Positions 11,107 through 20,720 of a stretch of 64,000 bases of DNA are shown piece by piece (the stretch's first letter is position 1; every line of letters begins with the position of its first letter). The DNA is from Lojkania enalia (taxonomy: Eukaryota > Ascomycota > Dothideomycetes > Pleosporales): positions 248,001 to 312,000 of the forward strand of contig ML986598.1 of NCBI GenBank assembly GCA_010094045.1, given 5' to 3'. The translations under genes were made by a program, and so were the position numbers. The notes beneath the pieces are model-generated. The model saw only the letters and a program-made list of their open reading frames with translations. It had not been told where the DNA came from and did no database searches.

Positions 11107-12642
11107 ATGAGTCACTCACGGCTTCTTGAGCTCTCTGCAATCATTAGTGAATCTACCAAAGCTTTACACGACCATCTTGCTAAAAACGATCTCCCTGTTC
11201 CTGCATTTGCCAACGGAACGACGAGTGTCCTGGCCAACGAGCTATCAGCAGTACAGGACGCTCTCGTTGATGCCACCAATGAATTGCAAGATCTTCTGCT
11301 TCCGCCACGGAACTTCTTATTTCGACTCGGTGCTGTAAGTCTGCAGAGTGGATGACACATTTCACAGAAGTTTATTGCGATCTCAATAAGCTTAACGCAC
11401 ATAGCATAACAATCTAATTCCCCTACAAGCCATTGTGCGATATGATGTACCTGGGAAAGTGCCTCTGCAAGGTGACGGGATAACATATGCCGAGCTCGCC
11501 TCTGCTACTGGATTAAGTGAACAATTACTTCGTCGATTTCTCCGATATGCCATTACAATGCGGGTTTTTGCAGAGACGAAAGGAAAAGTTGTGCATACTG
11601 CTGCATCGAGGGCATTGATAGACCCACATCTGCGTGGTTGGTTGAAAACAGGATCAAATGAAATGTGGCCTGCTGCCTCTAGGGTTCGTTTTCGGTTTTA
11701 TATATTAATCAAAATAATACTGATTCCTTGATTTAGGTGGTAGATGCAGTTACAAAATGGCCGGGATCTCAAGAGCCCAATGAAACAGTCGGTTTCCTGT
11801 TCCACACCGCACAATACGGAGGAGCTGATTTTGAACTTCAACAGGGCTTCACTTTAGCAAGTGGGAATTCTCAATCGATATACAATGTCTTCGAAACCGA
11901 CCCCAGCCGCGCTGCCGACTTTGCATCAACAATGCATGCTTTTAGCACGACCCCGGAAATGTCATTAGACCACCTGACCTCGTATGATCTTTGGAAGACA
12001 TGCAAATCCGTCGTGGATGTTGGTGGAAGTACGGGAAAGGCCGCTCTTGCGCTCGCAACCGTGCATCCACATTTGCACGTCACCGTACAGGATCTCCCGA
12101 CAGTTATCGCGGGCGTAGGACAGGATATCGCACCAGAACTCTCGAGCCGTGTCAGTTTCATGTCACATGACTTTCTGGCCGAGAATGCTGCACAGCCAGT
12201 CAAAAACGCTGATGTATATCTACTACGCTGGATACTGCACAACTGGTCTGACAAGTACTCCATACGCATTCTGCAGTCTTTGCGGCCTGCGTTGAAAAAG
12301 GGTGCTAGAGTGTTGATAATGGAAGTCATTATGCCAGAGCCCGGTGCTCTGCCCTTGTGGAAAGAAAAGGATCTGAGGTAAGGACACTTCATTTGGTCTC
12401 ATTCCCGAACTCATCATCGTGATATCACGTAAATAAAAATATTGCTGGATGGTAGCTAATGCAGACGGCCGTATAGGACTATGGATATGGACATGCTCAC
12501 TCTCTTCAACTCTGAAGAACGCGGTCTGATAGAGTGGCAGAAGCTGATCCATGCTGCGGACCCTCATTTCCGCTTCGTGAAGGCAACTGAGCCAGTGGGA
12601 TCTGCCCTAGGCATCATCGAGATTGAATGGGACTCTATTTGA
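11107..12642 (+). CDS. SAM-dependent O-methyltransferase (plant COMT-like, family 2)
   Basis: Four exons: 11107-11334, 11405-11683, 11737-12377, 12477-12642; 437 aa, the usual size for fungal secondary-metabolite O-methyltransferases. The N-terminal helical and winged-helix dimerisation part includes 'YAELASATGLSEQLLRRFLRYA' (residues ~105-125). The SAM-binding loop is VVDVGGSTGKAALALA (~260-275), followed by the acidic 'VQDLP'. The catalytic base is the His in 'LLRWILHNWSD' (~335), and 'ARVLIMEVIMPEPG' is the typical late motif. It should transfer a methyl group to a phenol or enol hydroxyl in the cytosol. It is convergent with the A-T-TE synthetase, 245 bp away, so the synthetase product is the natural candidate substrate. 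All phases agree, so the gene looks intact. Confidence 0.9.
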
Positions 12643-12887
12643 TCTTTGATAATACATTAATAGATAGTTTCATCCGCTAATTATCATACTGTAATCAAAC
12701 AAAGATAATGCCTCTATAGGCACAACATATGAATCAAGCTCACATACATAATCAAATCCCAATAGCAGACACAATTGCATGTGCCAATCGAGCCCAAATG
12801 AAAACATAAATCTCAGTGACAGATCCTAATATATACGCTAGTCATAACAGAATAAAAAAAAATTGACTTGATGAATACAGCACTCAA

Positions 12888-15707
12888 TTAAAGCCCCCTT
12901 CCAGCAATGATCTTCCTAAGCTTCTTCTGAAACTGGAAGACATGATCCTCGCTTATCATGGTATAGTGTGAGCCGTCGACATCGTGAATCTTCAAGTCGG
13001 ATTTAACAAAATCTGCCCATCGACTCAAATGCTTTTCCTTCCAAACTTGCTTGTTCTCAGCAACGACGGCTAGAGGGATCGCGCAGAAGACATCCATGGA
13101 GGAAACGGATCCGCTAGGGTCGTATTCTGTTGCCATACTCTGCAAGCCGAAAGCCACATCTGCCCAAGCTGCCAGTGCGGGCCGAGTAAGGTCAAGCTCC
13201 TTGACTCTATCCATATCAGCTGCCCCGAAGACGAAGTCTAGCGCTTCGGCCCGCGGAAGCTGAGCCACGGTGTCAGCAACAGCTCGAGAGTACGCTTCTG
13301 TGATCAGGCCTAGAAAGTAGGCTAGATGCAGAAGACATTCGCTCCAAATCAGTTGTTGCATGCGGGTTTTGATGTGAGGTGGCAAGTTAAAGCTTCCCAG
13401 GAAGCGCACCTCTCCACCTTGCGCTTCCAATCGCTTTGCAGTCTCAAAAGCAAGCATGGATCCATAGGAATATCCCGCCATTGCGTAGGGACCCGTTGGC
13501 TGAATCCGCTTGATAGAATTATAATAGCAGCTGACCGTTTCATCGATCGAGCCGAATTGTGGTTCATTAGGCTCAAATCCCCGTGCACGTAAAGCGTAAA
13601 CCGGCCGGTCCGTAATGTATTTGGCCAAGTTGAGGAAAACGAGAACCTCCCCCACTCCGGGATGAAACAGCCAGAGCGGAGCCTTGTTACCTTGAGACTG
13701 AAGCATAACAACCGGGTTGTAAGAGGATTCGCCAGGCTGAGACGAAGCCTGACGACGAAGGTTCGTAAGAGCAGCCGCAAGGGATCGGACGGTGGTGTGG
13801 GTCATTAGCGTAATGATTGGTATAGTATCAAGGGATAATGCCGACTCGATTTGACGTTTCAATTTGATTAGAGTAACTGAACTGATTCCCATGTCGAACA
13901 ATGGGGTCTCAACTCCGATATCAATGGGTGCGATTCCAAGAGCGTCAGAAATTTCTTGCACTAGCGTGCGCTCAGTCGCCGTAGCTGGGCGCACAAGGCT
14001 GGCTTGCTTATATTCTTCCATCGCCGCAGCATTCACTTCCTGGAATTCATCGTACGCTCCTTTCTCGAATTCTCCTCGTATCTTGGCTCGCGAGAGTTTC
14101 CCTAGCGTTGACTTTTGCATGACAGCTTCATTTAGAGGCAAAACTAAAGGTACCGCTCCAGTCTCCAGCATGACTGTTTTTGCGATCGTATTGTTGGTAG
14201 CAAACCGGCTACTAAGATCCTTCACATCGTACGTTGGAGCGTAAACCACGCAGATACTTTCGGTTTGCATTCCGTTCCTGCGATAGTGGAAGCAAGCAAC
14301 ACAACTAGACTTGACTCCTTCAATATGAGATTCTTCAATCGCAGTCTCAAGCTCAGTCGGGCTATACTTGACGCCGTTGATGTTGATTGTTTCTTTGCTT
14401 CTCCCGACAAGGCGCAGGTTGCCATTATAGTCAATGACAGCACGATCCCCGGTCCTGAACCAACCGTCAATCGTGAAAGCATCGGAATTTGCTTGCTGGT
14501 TATTGAAATACTCCTTAAAAACGACATTGCCTCGAACTTCGAGCTCCCCTTCCTCATCCGTCACGGCCGAGAAGCCCTTATAATTGGAAGAAGGTACTGT
14601 GACACGCATCTGTATTCCCCGCATCGGAGTGCCCAGAGATGCGAATTCATATCCTTTCTCGATATCATAATCCGGGAAAGCGGTATTAAAAATAGCTCCA
14701 GCGCATGTCTCAGTCATCCCGAACCCTGGAATAATCACGTTTCTCGGCGCACCATACCACATCAAAAGCCGGGAAACTGCAGCAGATGTATCGACCGGAT
14801 TAGCTTCTCCACCCGTTGCGAGGTTGGTCAATCTACTAAGATCCCAGCTCTTTCGCGGATTTCCCATGCTAATATCGCGCTCCAGAGTCTCCTTCAGCTT
14901 TGCTAGGAAGAAATTTGGCGCAAATGTCCTTCCGACTTTATGTTTGCTGAGAAGATCAAGGAAAAGCTCGGGATTCGATACGATGTCGGCCGGGCTAACA
15001 TGTACTTGTTGGGCCCGCAAATGCAATGCTTGGAGGTGGATCTCGACCAAGCTCGCTACATGATCGAAGCCGACCCAATTCAAAAACGAGCTATCTCCGG
15101 GTAGTGTCCGAATGGAAGATTTGCCGATAACAGCTGTCATTAATTGTCGGTGGGTGATGCACACAGCTTTTGATTTCCCGGAACTACCGGATGTGAGCAT
15201 GAGCAACGCAAGATCATCTGGGTGGTAGTCCGCGTTTTCGCTGACCTGCGGCAGAGAGCGATCATTGTGCGTGCGTTGCATCTGTTCGATTGTGGAAGTA
15301 TTGATATTGCTGACACCAGCGAATTCGTTCAGCAGCTCTTCTCTGGTAAGGAATAGAGGGCTTCCCAATAGATCATGAAGATGAGCGACCTGCTTCTTCC
15401 GCTGTTCGTCGATTTTGCTAAGCGCAGGGCACGGTGCTGGAATTCCACCTGCAAACACCGTGGACCAGAACCAGAGGATGTTATCATAATGGTTGTCGAA
15501 GTAAAGCACAACTATCTTTCCTTTCAAGAATCCTTGTCGGTTAAAGAACAACGACGAGTACTCTCGGGCGAGATTGTACAGATCTTTGTATGTCACGTCA
15601 ATCCCCTGATCCCGCTGACCAGGAGGATATACTGTCAATCCCGCAGATGTCTCATCCAGGCCATTCGCGTAGCGCTCAAGGTACTCCGTGAGCTTCGGAA
15701 TGTGCAT
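12888..15707 (-). CDS. NRPS-like A-T-TE synthetase, arylpyruvate-dimer (quinone/furanone) type
   Basis: A single-exon gene of 939 codons from ATG 15707; the frame extends 9 codons further only via TTG. Domains: adenylation (~1-560) with A3 'LTSGSSGKSKAV' at ~172, A5 'GFGMTETCAG', A7 'GWFRTGDRAVI' and A8 'GRSKETININGVKYSPTELE'; thiolation with the phosphopantetheine Ser in 'DMGISSVTLIKL' at ~607; thioesterase with nucleophile motif 'GYSYGS' at ~746 and late His in 'DGSHYTMIS'. There is no condensation domain. This order and length match TdiA/AtrA/MicA-type enzymes, which load two aryl-alpha-keto acids and join them by Claisen/aldol-type chemistry in the TE to give terphenylquinones, furanones or butenolides. 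The A4 region reads NWVGFDHVASLVEIH, unlike amino-acid activating domains. Exact substrate and product class are not readable from sequence alone. No stops or frameshifts. Confidence 0.92.
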   Translation of the reverse strand: MHIPKLTEYLERYANGLDETSAGLTVYPPGQRDQGIDVTYKDLYNLAREYSSLFFNRQGFLKGKIVVLYFDNHYDNILWFWSTVFAGGIPAPCPALSKIDEQRKKQVAHLHDLLGSPLFLTREELLNEFAGVSNINTSTIEQMQRTHNDRSLPQVSENADYHPDDLALLMLTSGSSGKSKAVCITHRQLMTAVIGKSSIRTLPGDSSFLNWVGFDHVASLVEIHLQALHLRAQQVHVSPADIVSNPELFLDLLSKHKVGRTFAPNFFLAKLKETLERDISMGNPRKSWDLSRLTNLATGGEANPVDTSAAVSRLLMWYGAPRNVIIPGFGMTETCAGAIFNTAFPDYDIEKGYEFASLGTPMRGIQMRVTVPSSNYKGFSAVTDEEGELEVRGNVVFKEYFNNQQANSDAFTIDGWFRTGDRAVIDYNGNLRLVGRSKETININGVKYSPTELETAIEESHIEGVKSSCVACFHYRRNGMQTESICVVYAPTYDVKDLSSRFATNNTIAKTVMLETGAVPLVLPLNEAVMQKSTLGKLSRAKIRGEFEKGAYDEFQEVNAAAMEEYKQASLVRPATATERTLVQEISDALGIAPIDIGVETPLFDMGISSVTLIKLKRQIESALSLDTIPIITLMTHTTVRSLAAALTNLRRQASSQPGESSYNPVVMLQSQGNKAPLWLFHPGVGEVLVFLNLAKYITDRPVYALRARGFEPNEPQFGSIDETVSCYYNSIKRIQPTGPYAMAGYSYGSMLAFETAKRLEAQGGEVRFLGSFNLPPHIKTRMQQLIWSECLLHLAYFLGLITEAYSRAVADTVAQLPRAEALDFVFGAADMDRVKELDLTRPALAAWADVAFGLQSMATEYDPSGSVSSMDVFCAIPLAVVAENKQVWKEKHLSRWADFVKSDLKIHDVDGSHYTMISEDHVFQFQKKLRKIIAGRGL

Positions 15708-16483
15708 ATTTGTAGAAGGCCGCAAAGTGGGCAAAAGTAGTAATAAATAAGACCGCCAGAGACCCCTCCTTTATAAAAAAGATCGGGTGGGCTAAGAAAC
15801 AAAGTTAATATGGTTCTAGAATCTATGAGTGACCCCCGAGCCTTGAAATGTACTAAAGTTCTGGCGGGCCGTTTGAATATGTGCCAAGAAGGGAGTAAGC
15901 TGAACTCCGGTTATTACCTTAGGAGATTAAAAAGGCTAGTTGATGTACAGGGGTCGATGGTATGCGTGATGGATGACAAATTTAATATTTGGTACATTAC
16001 GCGGAGCTACCTTGGGCGCTTATTAGGTGGGTTACACAAAAAAGCTACCTACTAGGTCGATGCACATCCCTGACGCTATGACCGCAGCATGGAGTCCGAT
16101 AAAAACCAATCATTACTTCCCATCATTTCGTTGGCCGTACGTTGTCTGCGTGACAACGCTAGACATCGGCCGAAGGCCGTATGGAATGTGAACGGTATGA
16201 TTGTGGCGTTGTCTCTTCGATTGATAACTGCAGTTTAAGCTGCCTAATTGGGAAAATGCCGACTTATCGGAAACGTGGGGTATCATTCGCGTCCAGGGGA
16301 CGTAGGAAACTAGGTTTCATGGCTACGGAGAAGCCCTCCTCCTACGGCCATGATTCTAAAGACTAGCTAATATTTAAACGCCACACGGGTCCTTTCCGAC
16401 TCCGCCGCAGATGCCAAGGATACTAAGGCCATCTAGTTTCTAAACGGCAGACATCCCAAGATTCCCGATTGTGTCGCAGAGAA
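15708..16483. other. Intergenic, synthetase promoter side
   Basis: This lies between the 5' end of the synthetase and the 3' end of the dehydrogenase; both are on the minus strand. An 81-codon open frame (15810-16055, plus) has no recognised feature and is probably chance. Nothing else is seen apart from the TATA-like element. Confidence 0.4.
15770..15777 (-). promoter_or_regulatory. TATA-like element upstream of the A-T-TE synthetase
   Basis: On the minus strand the sequence TTTTTTATAAAGGAG lies ~65 bp before the chosen ATG (15707). This is a plausible TATA box position for a fungal gene with a short leader. It rests on motif and distance only. Confidence 0.35.
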
Positions 16484-17611
16484 CTAATTTTCAAATGGCA
16501 AACCGCTTTCCTCCCTAACTGCGCCATAGATACCGAGGATGCTTGCAGATGGGCCACTGTGCGCTTGGACATCCTCCAAATGCTTGACTGCGACTTCGTA
16601 GGACTTGAGAGACACATCATTTGCTTTTGCAACATTCAAAACTTGCGATGTGAGCACAAGTGCTTTGGAGACCTCGATACCAGGCTATAAGTAAAATATA
16701 TAATCAGCGTCATTCTCGGAACACGGCTTGATTGGTAAGATACCTTTCCTTTCCAGTACTCGCCACTAAGCATATGCTTCACATAAGCTACGTGGGGCGA
16801 AACAGGCATCAGTCCTTCAAGCAGTTTCTGGATGTTATGGGCTCCAAGATTTGTCTTCTCGGCAAATACGTTCATTTCCGCCACTGCTTCCATGCTGGTG
16901 AAGATTGCAACATTGCCGATAAATTTCAGTAGTGATGCTTTGCCAGGCTCTTCACCGCTCAGGTCAACTACGCCCCTTCCGACTCTATAACGTCTGTTAG
17001 CATATTGTACCTAGTCGAACACTGAGAGTTTGCTTACACTCCACTCAGGTATGGCATGATTCGACTCACTGATCCTGGGTCACCAGCAGGTATCATTGTC
17101 AAAAGCCCCAGCTTAGCCATTGGGGGCTCGCCGAACACTGGGCACGTTAGGTATTCGTTCTAAGGGAATTGCCGAGAGATTGTTTACCTGGCAAAGCCAC
17201 AAACTCGGCCCCGGCACTGATGATTCGAGTAGCCATTTCATTGGTAGCTTTTGGCGAGATTGTTGAGCTGTCCACGAAAAGCTTCCCCTTGACGTCGTAA
17301 TTGAGCATCTCATTCATTGCTTCTGTGATAGCGGCTTCATCTTGTAGGCAGGACCAAATGACATCGGCCTTTGTGACCACTTCGTGAAGAGTGTCTGCGA
17401 CCGTCGAGTGCCCGACTTTCGCGCTGTGTGCTGTCGCACGCTCTTTTGTCCTGTTCCACATAATCAACGGCTTCTCGAGATTGCCTTTCGCAATAAGATT
17501 TTCGGACATTCCCTATTCAGGACAAAGTCAGGTCACATCAACTGCCAAGTTATTGGGCAAGTATACCTCCCCCATGGGGCCAATCCCCACGAATGCGAAT
17601 TGCAAAGCCAT
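16484..17611 (-). CDS. NAD(P)-dependent beta-hydroxyacid dehydrogenase (6PGDH/HIBADH-like)
   Basis: Five exons (minus strand): 17611-17567, 17512-17188, 17137-17038, 16984-16744, 16684-16484; 303 aa, the normal size for the family. The Rossmann motif is FVGIGPMGEGM (residues ~6-17), with 'MWNRT' after beta-2 choosing the cofactor. The substrate-binding signature is 'FVDSSTISPKATNEMA'. 'FVALPVFGEPPMAKLG' is formed across the second intron and matches the family block APVFGxPxxA. The catalytic Lys is in 'KFIGN' and the C-terminal helix pairs follow (AVKHLEDV, AAIYGAVREESG-like end). The enzyme reduces or oxidises a 3-hydroxyacid such as 3-hydroxyisobutyrate or tartronate semialdehyde; the real substrate is unknown. 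It lies 776 bp upstream of the synthetase on the same strand. It may be a tailoring enzyme or an unrelated neighbour. Confidence 0.87.
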
Positions 17612-18407
17612 TTTCTCACGTGGTTGTGGCGGGCAACAAAGACCAAAGACAATGTTGATTGTGTAGGAGGCTGGTCACCAATATGTAGGAAGCTCGGTGG
17701 CCGGGTTACACGGCGTCATGTGGGCAGCTATACCAAACCTGGCGTTCACGTGACATACACTAGCTATCTGGTATCTATTCTCACAAAAAATCAATGAGAC
17801 CCAGCGAGACCATGACGAACAGAGGGACTAAAATAATACGAGATTTTTAAATAATCCGAGAGAAGGCATAGATAGACTTGGCAATCGCTAATAGCTATAT
17901 TCTGAATCCTATCAATCTGGATGTTGGAATTTAGCAACTGCTACATGATGTCCGCCGGTGAGCGAAGTGAGACAAATATTAGCATCGCATATTATTTATA
18001 TTAGTTGCGGAACAGCAGGACCTCGGACTGTAGAGCATGCGCTTATCGCGGCAACATACAGCAGGGATTGATGGAACATGTCCGCCTTATAATGGCAATA
18101 CGTACTGCTGTGTTACCTTCCCCAAGCAGTATCATAGGTTTCGGTACCCGACTACCAATCATTGCGCTCAGACCCTACGCATGATTACGCCATGCAAGGG
18201 ATTCGCTTCCTACAGGAATCCAACCTTGACGAACTCCCACGCCCCTAATTCCGCACTTGTTCTCGGACTTGGTCCGACGCTTGAATGAGCAGATAGCCGG
18301 AGTTGCGCGGGGAGTCCCGACGCAGGGGATTACCTTCATCACTAGGACCTTAGCTCCCGATCTCTCCATGCGCATTCTGATCTGGATCCAACATCGCATG
18401 TTGTGCG
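17612..18407. other. Divergent intergenic region
   Basis: This lies between the leftward dehydrogenase and the rightward rhodopsin-like gene, so it should carry both promoters. Small open frames here show no recognisable motif. The 17810-18010 segment is notably AT-rich. Confidence 0.4.
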
Positions 18408-19643
18408 ATGCTTTCTGGGGCACAGCAGTCGTCTCTGGCTGCAAACATCGTCCTTCCTCTATTGGCTATAATCGCGGTGGCTTTGCGCCTAGCCGTTGCT
18501 TTTCGCAATGTGAGTGGTGTCGGCTGGTCTGAATACGTGATTTTGTTCGCCCTAGTAAGCATCGTCAAGAGAATCATGTTATCGCTAGAGCCTCTGTGCT
18601 TAATTCTCTACTATAGATCATTGCAATTGGAGACTGTTCGCTTGGCATATATGCCAGTGCTCGTGGAATCCTCGGCGTCCCTTTCGAGACACTAACTCGC
18701 GCAAACCTCGAGACTTATCTATTGGTAGGAACTAGCAGCTATTGTAAAGTGCCAAAGACTAACCCAGGCGTAGATGGTCTATATTGACATTCTATTCTGT
18801 CATACCATTTACGGCCTCATTAAGGTCTCTATTCTTCTATTCTACAGGCGTATATTTCCGATCAAGAAGTTCCATGCCCATGCAAACGGCCTCCTCCTCG
18901 TCGTAATAGCATTCACATTATCCATCACGATCGTTAGTCTAAGAGTTCGATTTATCTTTTCGCTCTCTTACTCGATTTAGGCACAACTATTAGTCTCAAA
19001 TCCGATAAAAAGCTTCTGGAAAGACCCCGACGAGCGACACCAGAACTACAACCATCGCGTCTTTTTAACCGTTACAGCTTCGATCAATATCGCTCTCGAC
19101 ATATGGGTTTTGGCGCTGCCGTTACCTGTAATCAGGAGCCTACAAATCAATAAAAGACGCAAGATTGCCGCGATAATAATATTCCTGTTGGGAGGCTTGT
19201 GAGTATTCTGACTATGCACTTTCAGTCTCTACTAACCTAGGAAGCTGCGTGATCTCATCTGGCATTCGTTTATACTATGTTGTGCGACTCCTCCACACCG
19301 ACAGGTTGAACTCGAGCGAGCTTAGACGTACGTCCACCGAGGAATATCGCGTGTCGCGCTAACAAAGTCAGATGTCGCAAACTCTAACAACATATGGGCT
19401 CACGTCGAGGCATGTGTCTCAATTGTCACTGCATGCCTACCAACACTCGCCCCGCTGTACAGGAGGATTCCTCTCCCTGCACGTATACAATCTTTGGTAG
19501 GCGCCCGAAGCTCAAACTCTAGTAATTCGGAGAAGGTATCCACTGAGAATCTTACCGGCGTATATGTCAGAAGAGAGATTTTGATAGAATTAGATAGAAG
19601 GAGCAACGAGTCCAGGTATGAAGTCGATCAGGTGATTTCATAA
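18408..19643 (+). pseudogene. SAT4-family / rhodopsin-like 7-TM membrane protein, one frameshift
   Basis: Starting at ATG 18408, the exons encode hydrophobic segments typical of the fungal integral membrane (rhodopsin-domain, SAT4/PTH11-like) family: NIVLPLLAIIAVALRLAVAF, 'YIDILFCHTIYGLIKVSILLFYRRIFP' and 'ASINIALDIWVLALPLPVI'. Further family features are the GIRLYYVVRLLHTD block and 'WAHVEACVSIVTACLPTLAPL'. Approximate exons: 18408-~18551, ~18616-18725, 18774-~18934, ~18980-19198, 19242-19330, 19372-19643. The intron beginning with GTGAGT at 19199 and ending with CTAACCTAG at 19241 leaves the downstream frame out by one base, so the only sensible join is frameshifted. Either a 1-bp deletion has broken the gene or an unusual splice is used. 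These proteins are plasma-membrane proteins of mostly unknown ligand and often flank secondary-metabolite genes. Confidence 0.7.
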
Positions 19644-20720
19644 CCTGTTTAGTATACTCATGTTCATAAATACATAGATCACTCTTAGAGGAATTCATAT
19701 ATAGTCAAGCATACCAAATCACTCCGTTAATTTGCACCATGAAATACCATCTTGGGGGGGGTTTGTGGATTTGAGTACTAGGTGAAAGTGTGTCTGACCA
19801 CGTGCCTCTTTCATATATCCTGGTTGTTAATGAAGTCTTTGCGTTCTATTCGCGTTTCAGCATTCGAAAGTGTCATTGCTAGTCTACTATCATGGTTTTG
19901 AGCCCAAATCATTATACCGGTGTACTTGTAAAATTATTATCTATTTTATACCGTGTAATTAATACGTTGCAGGCCTATTCATGCACATTCATACCTCACA
20001 TGCGCTGAGCCTAGGCCATGCAGTCAGCTAGCACGCCCTTTTAGCACACTCTTTAACACACCGCCTATGCTCACATCCCCTCAAATAGTATGCGGGCAGA
20101 ACCGGTGAAGAACACTTCCCCAGTCACCGTCGATTCTTCTCGAGACTTGAGATTACACAAGCCCAGATACATAATCCTTCAATGCACGTCTGATCCTTAC
20201 GAACTATCAAAGCTATTTAGGTTAACCATGCGCAGATAAAGTATACCCACGTTCGAAAACGCACTCATAGGCTTACGTGGCTTCGGCCTCCTTGCATCTC
20301 AGCCCTCGTATTCACTATTCATCTTATCTGAAAAATATGCCTTACCCTATCCCCGCATTTGCTGCTTCGCCTAGTGGTGCATAGAACCCGTTTGTGGCCG
20401 TATCGGTTGGGAATATGGGCCTTGATAGAGGACCTAGTCTACGAATAATCTTCGCTTTTCAATGTCTCGAGCTAACCACTCAACAACTCACGCGACCGCA
20501 AAAAAAAAAAAAGAAAAAAAAAGCCTACGATAGTGAGCAACAGGAGGTTCCCCGTCTCACTCTTTCTTTTTTTTTTTGACCAGAAGATGAGGTATCTTCA
20601 GGCATCCGAGCTGCCAAAGGTAGAAGCTATACTCCAGAAAGACGCTGAGCTGGGTTGATTTCAGCATATCATTCCCTTCCCTTGCGAACCTCTTGTCATG
20701 AGATCAGTATATTTAACAAT
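19644..20720. other. Intergenic, no gene recognised
   Basis: AT-rich spacer with a G7 run at 19755 and an A-tract/T-tract inverted arrangement near 20500-20577 (listed separately). No coding frame is supportable. Confidence 0.4.
20500..20577. repeat. A-tract / T-tract inverted arrangement
   Basis: Twelve A's, a G and nine A's (20500-20522) face a TTTC plus eleven T's (20563-20577). Between them, AGTGAG (20532) and CTCACT (20556) are also complementary, so the segment can fold into a stem with a ~20-nt loop. It lies just beyond the 3' end of the dead NLR gene. Confidence 0.5.

Noticed and set aside
13864..14906. Two plus-strand frames (126 and 213 codons)
   Set aside because: Both are antisense to the intact A-T-TE synthetase and have no independent motif or splice context.
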